Shown: one piece after another, positions 34,928 through 45,816 of the stretch
Layout of the letters: each line of letters opens with the position of its first letter
How positions within the stretch are numbered: the stretch's first letter is position 1
Origin: Azolla pinnata
Taxonomy: Eukaryota; Streptophyta; Polypodiopsida; Salviniales; Salviniaceae
Assembly: GCA_037176905.1 (NCBI GenBank)
Contig: JBBBWG010026391.1
Location: 12,762-58,577 of the forward strand
Length of the DNA: 45,816 nucleotides
Reading direction: 5' to 3'
The notes under the pieces: model-generated
Databases searched by the model: none
Seen by the model: only the letters and a program-made list of their open reading frames with translations
What the model was told of the DNA's origin: nothing
Program-made: the position numbers and the translations under genes

Positions 34928-36229
34928 ATGTCTCCAGTGCGTACACGCAGTAGGAGCTCCGCCATAGCCACTTCTCCTGAAACGAACTCATTAGTAATAA
35001 GGCCTGGAGCATCCTGTCGTAGCAGCAAGCTCAGCGCTATGAAAGCGCTGAGCTCTATGAACAACATAGGCGAGGAGTCGAGTCGCCAGCACTCAGGTTC
35101 CTACACTGTACTGTTAAGAGACTCGAAGAAAGCTTCCAACGCGCTTGGGGAAGCTACAAATGTTCTTCCTGCCTCTCGGCATAGAAGGCTCTCACAATGC
35201 GAGCTTGAAGGCAGAAAATGCAGCGCAGCGAAAGGCAAACTTGATTGCAAGGGTCTGAAAGAAGAGAAGAACGGGGAAGATGTAACTGTAACTGCGGCGA
35301 GGCGGTACTGTCTGAGATCGCAATGCGCCTTGCTGAAGCTGGATCCTCGGAATCACCATGCTGTTATGGTGAATGGTAAGAGCAAGCTAATGAGCAAACG
35401 GTCGAAATTCGGTATCGAGCGGACATCAGCAGAAAGAGTGGAAAGAAACGCGTTTCCTGGCTCTGATCTGAACTTCTCAGAAAAGGAGAAGGTTTTGAAA
35501 TCTGTTCTCGGTGATACCAATGGAGAATGTCAGGAAGCTGTTTCCTGCGATGCAGATGCGCGTCGTACTGCAGACGTGCTGTTCTATGGGTGGACAAGAT
35601 CTTCCGGAGAGGATGGAGCCTTTGCTGGTGGAGATGAAAATCCATGTCCTACTTCTGCCAAAGAGTATGAATCGGCTAATTCAAATGAGGAAATATTAGA
35701 GCACTGCTTCACTCCGCAACCTCAGCGATCCACGGAACTTCCTGAATCCTTAACTCTTCCTCCTTGCGCTGTTAAATTACGCTTTGGTGTAGGTGGAGCT
35801 ACTTCGCCTGTAATGTTTACTGCAGCAGAAGATATCCCTGAGAGCTGCTCTACGCCTAAATCTCAACAGTTCAAGATTCCTCAGCCTAATTCAATGTCTG
35901 TACTGTACGGCTTTCCTAAAGAAGAAGGCTATTCATCCTGCTTGCCGTCACTGAGCTTCTCTGCAGAGAGCATGGATCCTTGCTGTACACCTCGGGGTCG
36001 CGAGTTCAAGATTCCGGATGTTTATCTGTGTCCTCAGGCTCCAAGGAAGAGGAAATCCAGCTATGGATATAGTTCCGCTGTCAAACTAGCCAACAATTCT
36101 TCGCAGAGGATAAGAGCTTCCCCTGCGTTCTTCCTTGTACCGGATTTTGATGCTTTCTTTGGGCCACCATGTCATGTGGATCACCATGGCCACGAAGCTC
36201 ATTTTTCTCCAGCAGCCATTAGAAGCTAA
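34928..36229 (+). CDS. SIAMESE-RELATED-like CDK inhibitor with repeated core motifs
   Basis: Intronless reading frame of 433 aa. SIM/SMR proteins bind CDK-cyclin complexes in the nucleus and promote the switch from mitosis to endoreduplication. The family core is C-x-TP-(x)n-KIP followed by a Pro stretch and basic residues, with a C-terminal E/D-hydrophobic-x-x-FF. Here residues 352-376 read CCTPRGREFKIP then CPQAPRKRK, and VPDFDAFF lies at 404-411. The core is repeated upstream as CSTPKSQQFKIP (307-318) and a weak CFTPQPQRSTELP (260-272), so there are up to three copies. TPK and TPR fit CDK phosphorylation sites. VRTRSRS (4-10) and RRYCLRS (125-131) resemble short N-terminal motifs of KRP/ICK inhibitors, although the KRP C-terminal CDK-binding domain is absent. 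Known SMRs are usually about 60-150 aa, so this one is strongly expanded. The start is the first ATG of the open frame. Codon use looks normal throughout. Confidence 0.8.
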   Translation: MSPVRTRSRSSAIATSPETNSLVIRPGASCRSSKLSAMKALSSMNNIGEESSRQHSGSYTVLLRDSKKASNALGEATNVLPASRHRRLSQCELEGRKCSAAKGKLDCKGLKEEKNGEDVTVTAARRYCLRSQCALLKLDPRNHHAVMVNGKSKLMSKRSKFGIERTSAERVERNAFPGSDLNFSEKEKVLKSVLGDTNGECQEAVSCDADARRTADVLFYGWTRSSGEDGAFAGGDENPCPTSAKEYESANSNEEILEHCFTPQPQRSTELPESLTLPPCAVKLRFGVGGATSPVMFTAAEDIPESCSTPKSQQFKIPQPNSMSVLYGFPKEEGYSSCLPSLSFSAESMDPCCTPRGREFKIPDVYLCPQAPRKRKSSYGYSSAVKLANNSSQRIRASPAFFLVPDFDAFFGPPCHVDHHGHEAHFSPAAIRS

Positions 36230-36605
36230 CAATAATAACCCCACAGCTTACAGTCATGGAAACTGTGTGTAGAATCCGGATGAAAATCGTCCTTTTAGCC
36301 AGAGTGGTTCCTTCTAAGATCGTGATGGTCTGTAACATCATGTAATTTTAAGAATCACTAGTAGCTGGAGTGCCACTCTTCTAACTTCTAATAGATCAAC
36401 GACTGAGAGAAAGCAAGGTTACACGCAAGTGTTTATGTGTGTTCACATTACACCAATCTAATATTACGCTTCTCTCTTGATGGAAGAAGGGCTCGAATCT
36501 ATTTTTGTCGAATTTGAAGGTCTAAAACTGGTATCAGGCCTTCTGTCTTCCTTTTCCTGTTTCCAGAAGCCTGTGCATCGTCTGTTGAGCTGATCAGAGT
36601 GTATA

Positions 36606-37160
36606 ATGGATTGGCGGTTGAAGCAGATTAACTTGCTTTTGGGTGTAGCTTGCTTAAGATTCAGCAGTGTTTCCAAAGCATTTGAAAAAGATACCGCGAG
36701 AGCTTCCATCGGGATCGAAGCTGGAGTGGTATGAGTTGGTGGAGCACACCGACCTAGAATCACACGCCCAGCATGTCCAATTTATACTTCTTTCAGGGCC
36801 CAGGCGTCATTCCTGTGGATGGAACTTCGGTTGGACTTGTTATGGGATTCTCAAGCCTAAAGATCATTTCAGAGCTTTGGTTGCCCCCCGGCGGAATAAC
36901 CATATCCACATTGGGAGTCGAAAGCGGTAAGATACATATGTATATCTTCTTTACATCTATATATACAGTACTGAGGAAGCTGTGAAAAGCTGGTGCCATC
37001 CGGAATGAATTGATGGAGCAATCCGTGTGATCTGTTAATGTCTGAAAGGCCAATGCTTACCTGGGGAAGAACGGAGCCGCCTTTTTGCAATACAAGTATC
37101 CAGAAAACTTTGATGCTGCTTCTGATTGGTTCTACGTCGGCTCTGTCAATGCTATCTATC
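36606..37160 (+). other. Possible small gene with hydrophobic N-terminus, low confidence
   Basis: ATG 36606 opens 41 codons to a GTATGA donor at 36729: MDWRLKQINLLLGVACL, then AFEKDTARASIGI. After an acceptor at 36796, 36797-36926 reads GPGVIPVDGTSVGLVMGF and LWLPPGGITISTLGVESG to a GTAAGA donor. A third open block (37035-37165) reads AAFLQYKYPENFDAASDWFY, but it is not in phase with the previous exon. The residues look protein-like, yet no family is recognised and the phases fail. It could be a pseudogene, a mis-spliced model or a chance frame. Confidence 0.25.
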
Positions 37161-38484
37161 TCAACAGATCCCGTACTTGTCCCCACCCCCCTCCCCTTTT
37201 TCTGAAGACAGTGAAAGGAACTGGGAGATCCATGGATTCAGATCCACGCGCTTCGCCTTGCACGCTTAGCTTAGCTCCTCCTCTCCTTCTTCTTCCGCTT
37301 CTTCTTTCTTCTGCACATCTCCTGAAAGGTGACTGCTGTTATCAGGAGCCCGGAAGAAATCTATGGTACCTGTAGATTCCCCCACCCCTTTCTAGAAAGC
37401 CTGCTCCATGGCTGTCTGTGACAAGCTACAAAAATCTATGCACCAACATCAAACAAAAAGAAATGCCCACATACAAAACAGGCTACATCTAATCTATCTA
37501 TCAATCTATCTGTACATTATCTATCTATAGTATATACATCTGTCTGTCTATCTATCTATGTGTATGTATGTGTATGCATGCTGTGCTTTGCCATTTTCTC
37601 ATTGTCCAAATGCAGGGAAGCACCTAGGATTCCAAGGTCTCTGTACATTTCCTTGGGATCAAATAGTACTAATCGACTTAGACTTAGGTAATGATATGAA
37701 AGATCAATTTTAACACAATTTATGTAATGATATGATAGACTTATCCCTGACATTTTATGGATGTTATCAAGACATGGATTGACCTCAAACAATACTTGTA
37801 CAACCAAGAATTCTTCCCCCCAAGTGATGGCATATATTACAATAAGGTGAATGGAAGAGTAAATTATCCCCACATGAATACATTTATCACCTGACTGATC
37901 AAATTCTTTGCCAAGGAGATCACACCCCAACTAAATCCGTCCACTATGCACAACTTGAGCCAAGTTGTCAATTTGACGTCTTGGTGGAACAATCTTCAAT
38001 TTGTGTCCTCTTGATTCCATCATTTCTCTCTACATTCCATTCGTATCGATCCTATATGTGACTCAAGGTAGTGATTCGAGGTTGGGACTGATTTCATGAA
38101 GCAATCAACGATCTCGAATTCGATGCCGAGCTTCTAAATGTCCGAGTCCTTTTTCAATGACCAGCTCTCAAATCGGAGTGATGGTATATCGTCTCTATGT
38201 GCTCCGCCTTCGCATGATACACTAGCTTCGCAGAAGTTGTATTGCGCTTTGTGAGGTGCAATGCATGGTCAGACTCTAGAGCATTATTTGTTTTTCAAAT
38301 GGGTCAAGAAGTGACTATAGACTTGGCCGTTGTTATCAAGAGGTTTAGTGCACTCTTAGAATTTTAATCATTAAGCGTTTGCATTGCCAGAGTTTCAAGC
38401 TTCGCAACTATTGTTAGAAGGGAAACCGCCGCCTTAGGAATGCATGTAAAAACAATAAATGGGGAGCAAAAACAACCTCCTATT
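37161..38484. other. Intergenic, no supported gene
   Basis: Contains a tetranucleotide (ATCT)n/(GTCT)n microsatellite at about 37487-37580 and otherwise unique AT-rich sequence. Confidence 0.5.
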
Positions 38485-38860
38485 ATCTATAAACATCGTC
38501 GATTAGAGTTAGATACTGAATTAAAGGAGTAACCTTGGAATAAATCATGTATTAAGACTTTTAAATGGGTTTTGCTTTTATGTAGAATGTGCTCAAGACT
38601 AAGAAGTATAGGGAAACCATAGACAACATCGTCAATTGAAGTTAGAAGCTGAATTAAAAGGGTATCCTTGGAATTAATCATGGATTACGACTTTCAAATG
38701 GGTTTGCTTTGATGTAGAATGGGTTTGAGACTAAGAAGTACAGGGAAATTATAGACAATATCGTCGAATAGAGTTAGATGCTGAATTAAAAAGGGTATCC
38801 TTGGAATAAATCATGGATTAAGACTTTCAAATGGGTTGGTTTGATGTATAGAATGGATCT
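38485..38860. repeat. Three-copy tandem repeat of about 132 bp
   Basis: Copies start near 38485, 38618 and 38750, anchored by AYATCGTCRAWT at 38493, 38626 and 38757 (periods 133 and 131 bp). Each copy contains GAATTAAA, CCTTGGAATWAATCATG, ACTTTYAAATGGGTT, TGATGTAGAATG (or similar) and AAGAAGTAYAGGGAAA. The third copy is cut short. No coding content. Confidence 0.88.
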
Positions 38861-39296
38861 GCTGCATTTCTGTCAAAACTAACCACCATATTGTACAAAT
38901 CAATTCGGCAAGTTTAGGTTCTATTAATACCCAACATCCTGCTCACATGGAGCATGCTAAGACCAACACACCAAGAGAATAGAGCAACACATGCAATTGC
39001 CGTGCATAACTTGCCTTTCGAAACCTGTCGTGTTCTTTACAGCAACGATCTGTACATGCTTATGCAAGCTGAAGTGCAAATGTATACATGCGGCGATACG
39101 ATGTATCAGCAGCAACAGCTGTTTAAATTTCCACCTACCCGACTGCCTGCGCAAGAAGAAAGAGACAGAAACAAGGTTGGAGGAGCAACAAGATCCACAG
39201 CTCAAGAAACAATGCTTGGATAACATTTGGAGTTTCGTTCTATACAATTTGGTATAGCACCATTATTATTATATCTCGAAAGCTTCGAGCCCATCA

Positions 39297-42200
39297 TCAC
39301 TGTGCAGCTTGCGGAGGGGAAGGTTGCGTGGCACAGCGTTTCTGCATCTCTTTCAATCGATCTGTAATCTCTTGGAACGATGGACGGAGTCCAGGATCAC
39401 TGCAAACACGGGGAAAAGCAAAGAGGTGAATTCGAGGTTTGCAGGAGATTTGACTTCTAAACCTCCTACAAGGCTATAGAGGTTTCACCTCTGCCAGCAT
39501 TCTTGTATCATCAAACTCCACTCGGAGTTCAGATCCGCGGGTATTTGCAGCCTCTGATTCATGAATCCTACTGCTCCAACTACCTGTGAAATTTGCCAAT
39601 TTTTTTACATAGACACATTTGAATATACAATAGCATAAAAACAGACTGCTGAAGATTGTCTGCATCCTGGACGTGCTTTCTAAATGTATCTTTTAACGTT
39701 CCTGCCTCTTTCAGCCATGTCTAATGTGTATCCAATATATTAATTCACAAGCCATTATCTAAATGGTACGCTTCAACTGCTATTAGGGATAATTCACACA
39801 TCATGATCTCAAAATAGTTTGTGTTTTGTAATCTTTAATATTCCTGCCTCTTTCAGCTTTGTCTATTGTGTATCCGATGCATTAATTCACAAGCCACAAT
39901 CTAAATGGTATGCTCCAACTGCTATCAGGGATAATTCACATATCATGATCTCAAAACTAGTTTCCCTGTTTCTGTAATATTGTTCATTAAGCATGACCTC
40001 CAAAGAAATTTCTGAACTGCATTACCTGCATTGCATTGAGACCATCCCAGGGAATCTGTTCAGTTGCTAATTCCCACATAATAACGCCAAAACTGTACAC
40101 ATCAGCCCTGCAGCATTCCACGACTGATTAACATAAGCCATATTAGCCAGTAAACAAAGTGGAATGTTGTAAGAAAGTCTCAAACTTTACTTTTCATTTG
40201 AGGGCTCGCTCCGCAAAACCTCTGGAGCCATCCATTGTGGCTGGAATATCTCAGAATCCGCAAAGCCCCAATAAATATGATCAACAAAACGAGATCCCTC
40301 ATCACTAATTGAGAAAAAATAACCAATAACGGAAGTAAACAAAAGAAATTTAAATGAAGTGCCACATACCGTTCCCCTTCCTGATTTGGCTGTCAAAAAT
40401 GTTGCATGCTTTATCCGTGAAAGACCAAAATCTGCTACCTGATTTGCAAACACCTATCAAACGCAATTTTTTTCCTACAAAAAGGAAAATTTTATGCAAT
40501 GTATTTTTTATGTGCAACAACACCTTTACAGTCCAGTTCTTGTCAACGAGAAGATTCGATGATTTTAGGTCACGATGAACAACAGGTGGGTTGCAATGGT
40601 GAAGATAATTCATTCCGCGGGCCTGGGAATGACAAGAAACGTGAAATCATAGAAACATTTATAATATACGTCCTGTTTGACACCTATATTGCCCTGACAA
40701 GAACAAGGACAAAGAAAGACGAAGAAAGAAAGATATGTTAGTGTCCAAAGGTCAAGACGACCCATGAGACAAAAACATACAAGGATGTGGTGTTATATAA
40801 TAAAGACAACACATATAAAAGTGAAGCATACAATATCCAGTGCCATTCTTGTTGCTCGTTTCCAATCCACTCCTTGTGTGTTCCGACGTAGCAGACGAAA
40901 TAGACTTCCCCTGTTTTCTCTCACTGATGAGCTTTACTGTTACAAATGATTGCATTTTATGTAAACAACCTGTATTACAAACCTTGCCAAGAACTCAGTT
41001 ATGATTGAAAGATGTGGGGGTGCTATCGCTGCTCCCATGAAAAGAACTATGTTCGGATGCCTAAGCCTTTTCATAAGTGTCACCTTCTCTTCCACAAAAA
41101 ACATAAAAAGATCAAAAAAATGTTACTGCTGAAAAATACTGTTAAAATTGCATATGCATACCTCTTTTTTGAAGTCATCAAGAAGCTCTGCTGAAAAATC
41201 TTGTTCTGTAAAAACTTTTATGGCTACATCCTGTTTGAAAAGAGGGCTATCGATTTTTTCATGAAGCTATGAAATAATATTCAGAATAAAAATATGAGCC
41301 AATAAGAGTTTCTTATGACCTACCGAACCATGCCACAGACCATGATATACAGTGCCACATGAACCTAAAATGAAACACTAAAAATTTGGTGATGGAAACG
41401 GATTAAAAGTAACTTGTTATGTAGTAACGATTTAGATCCAATTTTAAAAATATTGGAAAAAAAAGTTTTATCTAAAGATGGCAGATTCACAAAAAAGGAG
41501 TAATAACCATTACCTTGTCCAATTTGTTCACCGATAGTTAAGTCATCCCATGCAATTTCACAATCAGAGGAATCAAAGTCAAGCTCATTCCTTTGACATG
41601 CCATGCTGGTTGTACTGCTTGAACTACTGATGCTTTCACTTGTATATATTTGGGCTGAACTCCAAGAACTAAGCACATTGCTAATATTTAGCCTATGAAT
41701 GTCAAGTATCTCATTAACTTCTTGGTCTTGCTCCACTCTGTTTCCCTTATTCTCATCACTCTCTTGCAGTGTGTCATCACATCCAATACTTTCAGGAGCC
41801 TCCAGTGATATACCCTTCTGTGGACCAAATGAGTTATGTAACCAGGGCGCTGTTCTCTTCTTACTTATCCATGCCTCTGCTCTCATGCCCAGGGCTTTCA
41901 AACCTCTGGATTTCTTATTTTCAGTTTCTTCTTCTTCTTCTTCTTCGGCTTCAGTGATATTGTCATCCTTCCTTCTGCTAATTGCAACACCAGGTAGGAT
42001 GCTAACATGTGAAAGCCCTGTCACCAATAACTCTGCTTTAGAGCCCAAGGTCTTTAGCACTCCTGGCTTCTTTCCACCACCTTCATCTATTTGCTCACTT
42101 TGAGAATTCAACACACTGTTACCCTTGAATGGTAAGATCAAGGGAGAAATATTTTTAAAGATAGACGTTGGGGTACTAGATCCACTTGACGTGGGCTCCC

Positions 42201-45200
42201 TACTAGACTTATTGTTCTCCTCAATATTTGATTCAATGTTACCATTATCAGAACACTGGCTACCTCCACTTCCTCCTTCAGCTTCTATACTGGAGTTTTC
42301 AGCTCGGATTTTTGTGACCTTGGATGAAACTTTTGATGCCTACAGAGAACATGAATACGCAAGTTCAGTCTGTTGAAGAAAATCCCAAATCATGCAGATT
42401 AAGATAGCCCATCAAAACAACTTCATTATCTCCAACATACAAGGTTAGTGATTGCAGCTGCAAATGGAAATTGCCTTGAATGCTGCTGATGGCTATCATC
42501 ACCTGGAGATTCATCTTCACCTATAACATCACCTTCTACAGGTAAAATACACTTGTCCTCAAAACACCGAATATCATACGAAACTTCTACTATTCCAAGA
42601 AATCTTCCATCACTATCATAGAATGGGGAATCTGTGACCATTGCCATAAACACTTCACCAGATTTTTTCCTTAGAGGGATTTGTCCAGCCCAAGTCTTGC
42701 CTTCACTTATTCGTTTTACCACTTTGGCAGCCACACCATGGGCTTTCTCATCAACAAGAAGCTCCACAATGTTACATCCTAAGACCTCTGTTTCTGAGTA
42801 TCCAAAGAGTAGTTCGGCCGTCCTATTCCTGCACACAGGTCTACTGTGCTAAAGCCAATGATAAATAAAAACAAATGACAGATGTAATATCTATTTGCAT
42901 TGATGGGATACAAACCCAATATGGTACCATAAGTTTTTCAAGATGTGGGTGCTGAATTATACATGTCGTATTTATTCTGTATAGGATGACAGAATCTCAG
43001 GGTTCACAAAAACCTAGCTTCAGAGCACTTATATGGCTAAAAAATACAAGAAATGGGCATCGCAGACCTACAAAATGAATTCTGCTTTGTATATGTTATG
43101 AGAAATGTTCACGTCTGAAGCTTTTTGAATCAAAACCGTCGCAATAATTCTTATAAAGTGAAATTGAATAAGAAACATGAGGAGGAAGACAATACATTCC
43201 ATGCAGTCAAAATGATTTAGAAGAAAGTAAGAAGCCTGACATATGCATTACATAAAGACGATGACACTAGAGAGATGAACTGGAAATGTAACAAACTATC
43301 ATAGGCATATAAAACGAACAGAAATCAGAACAGTTAAGCGGTACTTGCCCGAACGTTCTGAGACAGGCCCAGAAGATTTAACTTCGTGTTGTCCTCCAAA
43401 TGATGCCCTATCTACTTACATAACAGAGTTGACATACTAAAAATAGGAAAAACTAGTTGTTACTAAACTCGCATCCGATATTCTAAATCATCTAAACTTT
43501 TTAGTTAATCTATGTATGAGAAAGTCACACTTCCATGAAATTTTTCCATGCACAAAAACTAGTTTATATCATCGTGATAATATTTAGAGACTCACAAGAA
43601 TTTTAATCGGTTAAAAATAAGGAGATCTAGGACCTATAACAATGCAAAGATTGTGAAAAAGTCCTAAAGAATACCAAGGCGTTTAAAAATGCCCAGACAT
43701 CGATTAGATTCTGGTTTTCAGAAAATTTAATAAAAAAAGTTCTTCTCGGCCCAAAGTGAGAATATCTTAGCTGTTTTACTGCTGGTTAAATAGCTATCCC
43801 ATAACTTGCAAAACTAAACAATGGTGACAATTTTCTTCCCAGTGCTAAAAGTTCTAAGACACGTATCTGTCAAAATATTCCAAACATACAAGAGAGTCAA
43901 AATATTCCTCTTTTGACATGAACATTGAGTATTCGTTACAGCTGACAATGCAACTAACATCCATCATAGTGCAAGACAGGGCACTTGAGGATAGAAAAAT
44001 CACATACACAAACTTAGAGTTAATAGTGAAATCATTCTTATACATCCTCCCAGGTCATTGGATTTCTTCTCACTTTGAAATGGATCGTTTACCACTGTTC
44101 TCATTATCACAGACTATTGCCTACATCTTGATCACGTGAAAGGATCACATTTTCTGATGCAATCCTGTGTACGGACACTCCTAATTGTACTCTTTAAGAG
44201 ACTGACCATAAGTAACTAGAATCTTCGTGAGACTAGTAATAATGATTGCAATTGTAACATCTCTGGTTATGCATGGAAAATAGTTACAACTGATGATCCT
44301 ATGACATGCCCATCGAGCATATGTGAGTACGAGGTATTTACTCTTTTGTTTTGCCCATGATGAAAATTGGGGTGTTTCAACAATACTTAGGACATCACAG
44401 GTATTTTGACAATCTGCCCAAGTGTATGAACTCAATAACAATGCTCCAGCTAGGGTATCAACCCGATTCAAGACCCAACAGCAATACAAGGATTTCCAAA
44501 TCAAAGAAAATGTTCATTATGGCATACGCAATCGTGGTGTATAATCATTTACACTGAAGATTGAATAATCGATTGCATTCAAGACTAGCTAATAGCGATA
44601 TAGCGACTTGCATATGTGACCAAAATGCCAACAGTCATGTTCGGGTAAGGGCTTCGTTCGAGATTTCAGCAGCCAATGAGAAAAATCGGGACAATGATTT
44701 GCAAAGAGTTTGAAGGTTTCGAATTAGACCTGCGAAGGCATTTTGATCATAGAATTATGACTGACAAAGACATTTCAAGAGTGGTAATCCATTGACGGTA
44801 AGAACATTCCGATCATACTTAAAACAATGCTGGTTTATGCTCAGAGCCTTAAGACTTTTTTTGAAGGCAATCCAAAACGTCGGTATCCTTTTATGCTAAA
44901 AATCAAAATTTTGGAAAGAAAAGAAGAGAAAAATGTACCAGTAAGTAATCTCTCCAGAAGGCCGGAAAATGTATACTGCTTGCCCTATTGATTGCAGAAT
45001 ATTCACATACAGTTTCTCGACACTGACGGGCGACTCAGATTCTCGCTGGTGCAATTGATCGCCTGCCGAAGAATGATGGCACGTCTTCTGAGGCTGTGAA
45101 ACCATGCTTGAGAATCCTTCCGGCTCTTCTGCGCCCTGCAAATATTGCAGTGTAGGATCGTTTTCTGGTACGATGTTCTCACTCACTGGATGCGAAGATA

Positions 45201-45531
45201 GCCCCTCTGGAGAGGACGACGAAAATGACGATGAAGCGCAAGAAGGTGATGGCACGGAGCAAGGAAACGTCGAAGAAGACGCAGAAGAAGAAGAAGACGA
45301 GGATGATGGTGATGAGGAGGAGGAGGAGGACGACGAAGGTATTTTAGGCACGTCTATGAAGTGATCTGGAGCCAATTTGGAGCGGAGAGCCGAGAGGTTG
45401 GAGGACAGGAGGTGGAAGGGTTTAGCGGCAGAGGAGCGGAGGAGATTGGAAGAGCGAGAGGAGGAAGCAGAGGAGGAGGTGGAGGAGGAGGAGGAGGAGG
45501 AGGAGGAAGCGTCGCAGAAGGAAGAAGCCAT
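39297..45531 (-). CDS. PAS-domain Raf-like MAPKKK (serine/threonine kinase)
   Basis: Thirteen minus-strand exons join in frame to 864 aa: 45531-44939, 42828-42441, 42339-41514, 41364-41324, 41230-41162, 41083-40983, 40910-40832, 40622-40524, 40438-40370, 40240-40191, 40107-40026, 39583-39489 and 39399-39297. Residues 1-165 are Ser-rich low complexity. The PAS domain (about 170-285) includes [31 protein letters not shown] and [16 protein letters not shown] 300-residue acidic/Ser linker follows. The kinase domain (about 595-855) has GQGSCG (601-606), AIK with Lys621, HRDLKSSN (715-722), DFG (735-737) and PQWMAPE (756-762). These residues predict an active kinase. No EDR domain was found, so it looks like the PAS-bearing group B2 (RAF10/RAF11 type) rather than CTR1/EDR1/ARK. 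Relatives act in ABA and stress signalling. ATG 45531 is preferred over an in-frame ATG at 45681, which would add an Arg-rich tract encoded by a CTT repeat. Intron 1 is 2.1 kb and splits the PAS domain. Confidence 0.93.
39690..39963. repeat. Tandem duplication of about 142 bp within the kinase intron
   Basis: Copies at about 39690-39820 and 39832-39963 share CCTGCCTCTTTCAG (39701 and 39843), TTAATTCACAAGCCA, TCTAAATGGTAYGC, AACTGCTATYAGGGATAATT and CATGATCTCAAAA. They lie in the intron between exons 11 and 12. Both copies carry a potential acceptor (CTCTTTCAG) on the plus strand only, so they should not affect splicing of the minus-strand gene. Confidence 0.88.
42829..44938 (-). other. Large first intron of the PAS-Raf kinase gene
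   Basis: A 2110-bp AT-rich intron with a GTACAT donor and TGTGCAG acceptor, far longer than the other introns of this gene. No nested gene, RNA or transposon end was recognised. Confidence 0.75.
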
Positions 45532-45816
45532 GGAAGCTCGACCTCGGCGGAATCGGGCGATGGCGGTGAACTCTGTCTGTTTGGAGCTTCTTCTTCTTCT
45601 TCTTCTTCTTCTTCTTCTTCTCTTCTTCTCTCTTTCAAAAACCGAAGTTCTTCTTTGTATATTTATATGTAGTGTTGACAAGTGTTTTTGGTCATTTTTC
45701 GTGGTACTGAAACATACATTGGTATATCGGTAGTAGAACTAGTAGTAGTAGTAGTAGTAGTAGTATGAAGTAGTAGTAGATCATTTTGTTGCATCTGTAG
45801 AGTTTCGAGTCTCGAT
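45532..45816 (-). promoter_or_regulatory. 5' leader and promoter of the PAS-Raf kinase gene
   Basis: On the plus strand it has (CTT)n at 45587-45625, which is (GAA)n in the leader of the minus-strand gene, and (TAG)n at about 45738-45780. No other coding region is supported to the end of the window. Confidence 0.5.

Noticed and set aside
41699-42103. 134-aa open frame on the plus strand
   Set aside because: Antisense shadow of the third exon of the PAS-Raf kinase, which is in phase with its neighbours and has the kinase linker composition.
45104-45733. Acidic and Glu-rich open frames on the plus strand
   Set aside because: Antisense of the Ser-rich first exon and repeat leader of the kinase gene.

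Overview
The window is nuclear DNA of a land plant. The evidence is intron-rich genes with GT-AG introns, Arabidopsis-type telomeric heptamers (CCCTAAA/TTTAGGG), telobox-like promoter motifs, and plant-type protein families: a SIAMESE-RELATED CDK inhibitor, a PAS-domain Raf-like kinase, a mitochondrial Hsp70 and a plant-type Rsm22/METTL17 protein. Long GAA, GA, TAA and ATGC microsatellites and moderate intron sizes would fit a bryophyte or another non-seed plant, but that is a guess and I cannot name the species. The first 430 bases are a 42-bp subtelomere-like satellite with embedded CCCTAA/CCCTAAA, C-rich strand first, as expected near a left chromosome end.

Layout. 1-426: telomere-like satellite. 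683-4372 (+): mitochondrial Hsp70, 5 exons, 694 aa. 5627-10583 (-): Rsm22/METTL17-type mitoribosome assembly factor, 13 exons, 624 aa, convergent with the Hsp70 gene. 10.6-14.3 kb: gene-free spacer with two pairs of old direct repeats. 14530-16345 (+): small secreted protein of 124 aa whose C-terminus resembles a tyrosine-sulfated peptide hormone. 17555-19823 (-): 208-aa single-pass membrane protein, 5 exons. 20890-22758: putative terminal-inverted-repeat (TIR) transposon lying between two divergent genes. 23842-26329 (+): nuclear protein with two Tudor-like domains, 7 exons, 483 aa, with an uncertain 3' end. 26.3-34.1 kb: repeat-rich desert with microsatellites, minisatellites, a second TIR element and an inverted copy of part of the first. 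34928-36229 (+): single-exon 433-aa SIAMESE-RELATED-like CDK inhibitor with repeated core motifs. 36.6-37.2 kb: weak possible gene. 38.5-38.9 kb: three-copy tandem repeat. 39297-45531 (-): PAS-domain Raf-like MAPKKK, 13 exons, 864 aa.

All multi-exon models were joined by hand using GT-AG borders, phase continuity and family similarity. For Hsp70, Rsm22, the membrane protein, the Tudor protein and the kinase the summed exon lengths are exact multiples of three with no internal stop. The genes do not form one pathway. Hsp70 and Rsm22/METTL17 both serve mitochondria. The SMR-like protein is expected to act on the cell cycle, the kinase on stress or hormone signalling, and the small secreted protein possibly on cell-cell signalling. 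The points most worth a second look are the secreted peptide precursor, the expanded SMR protein, the telomere-motif satellites and the TIR element family.
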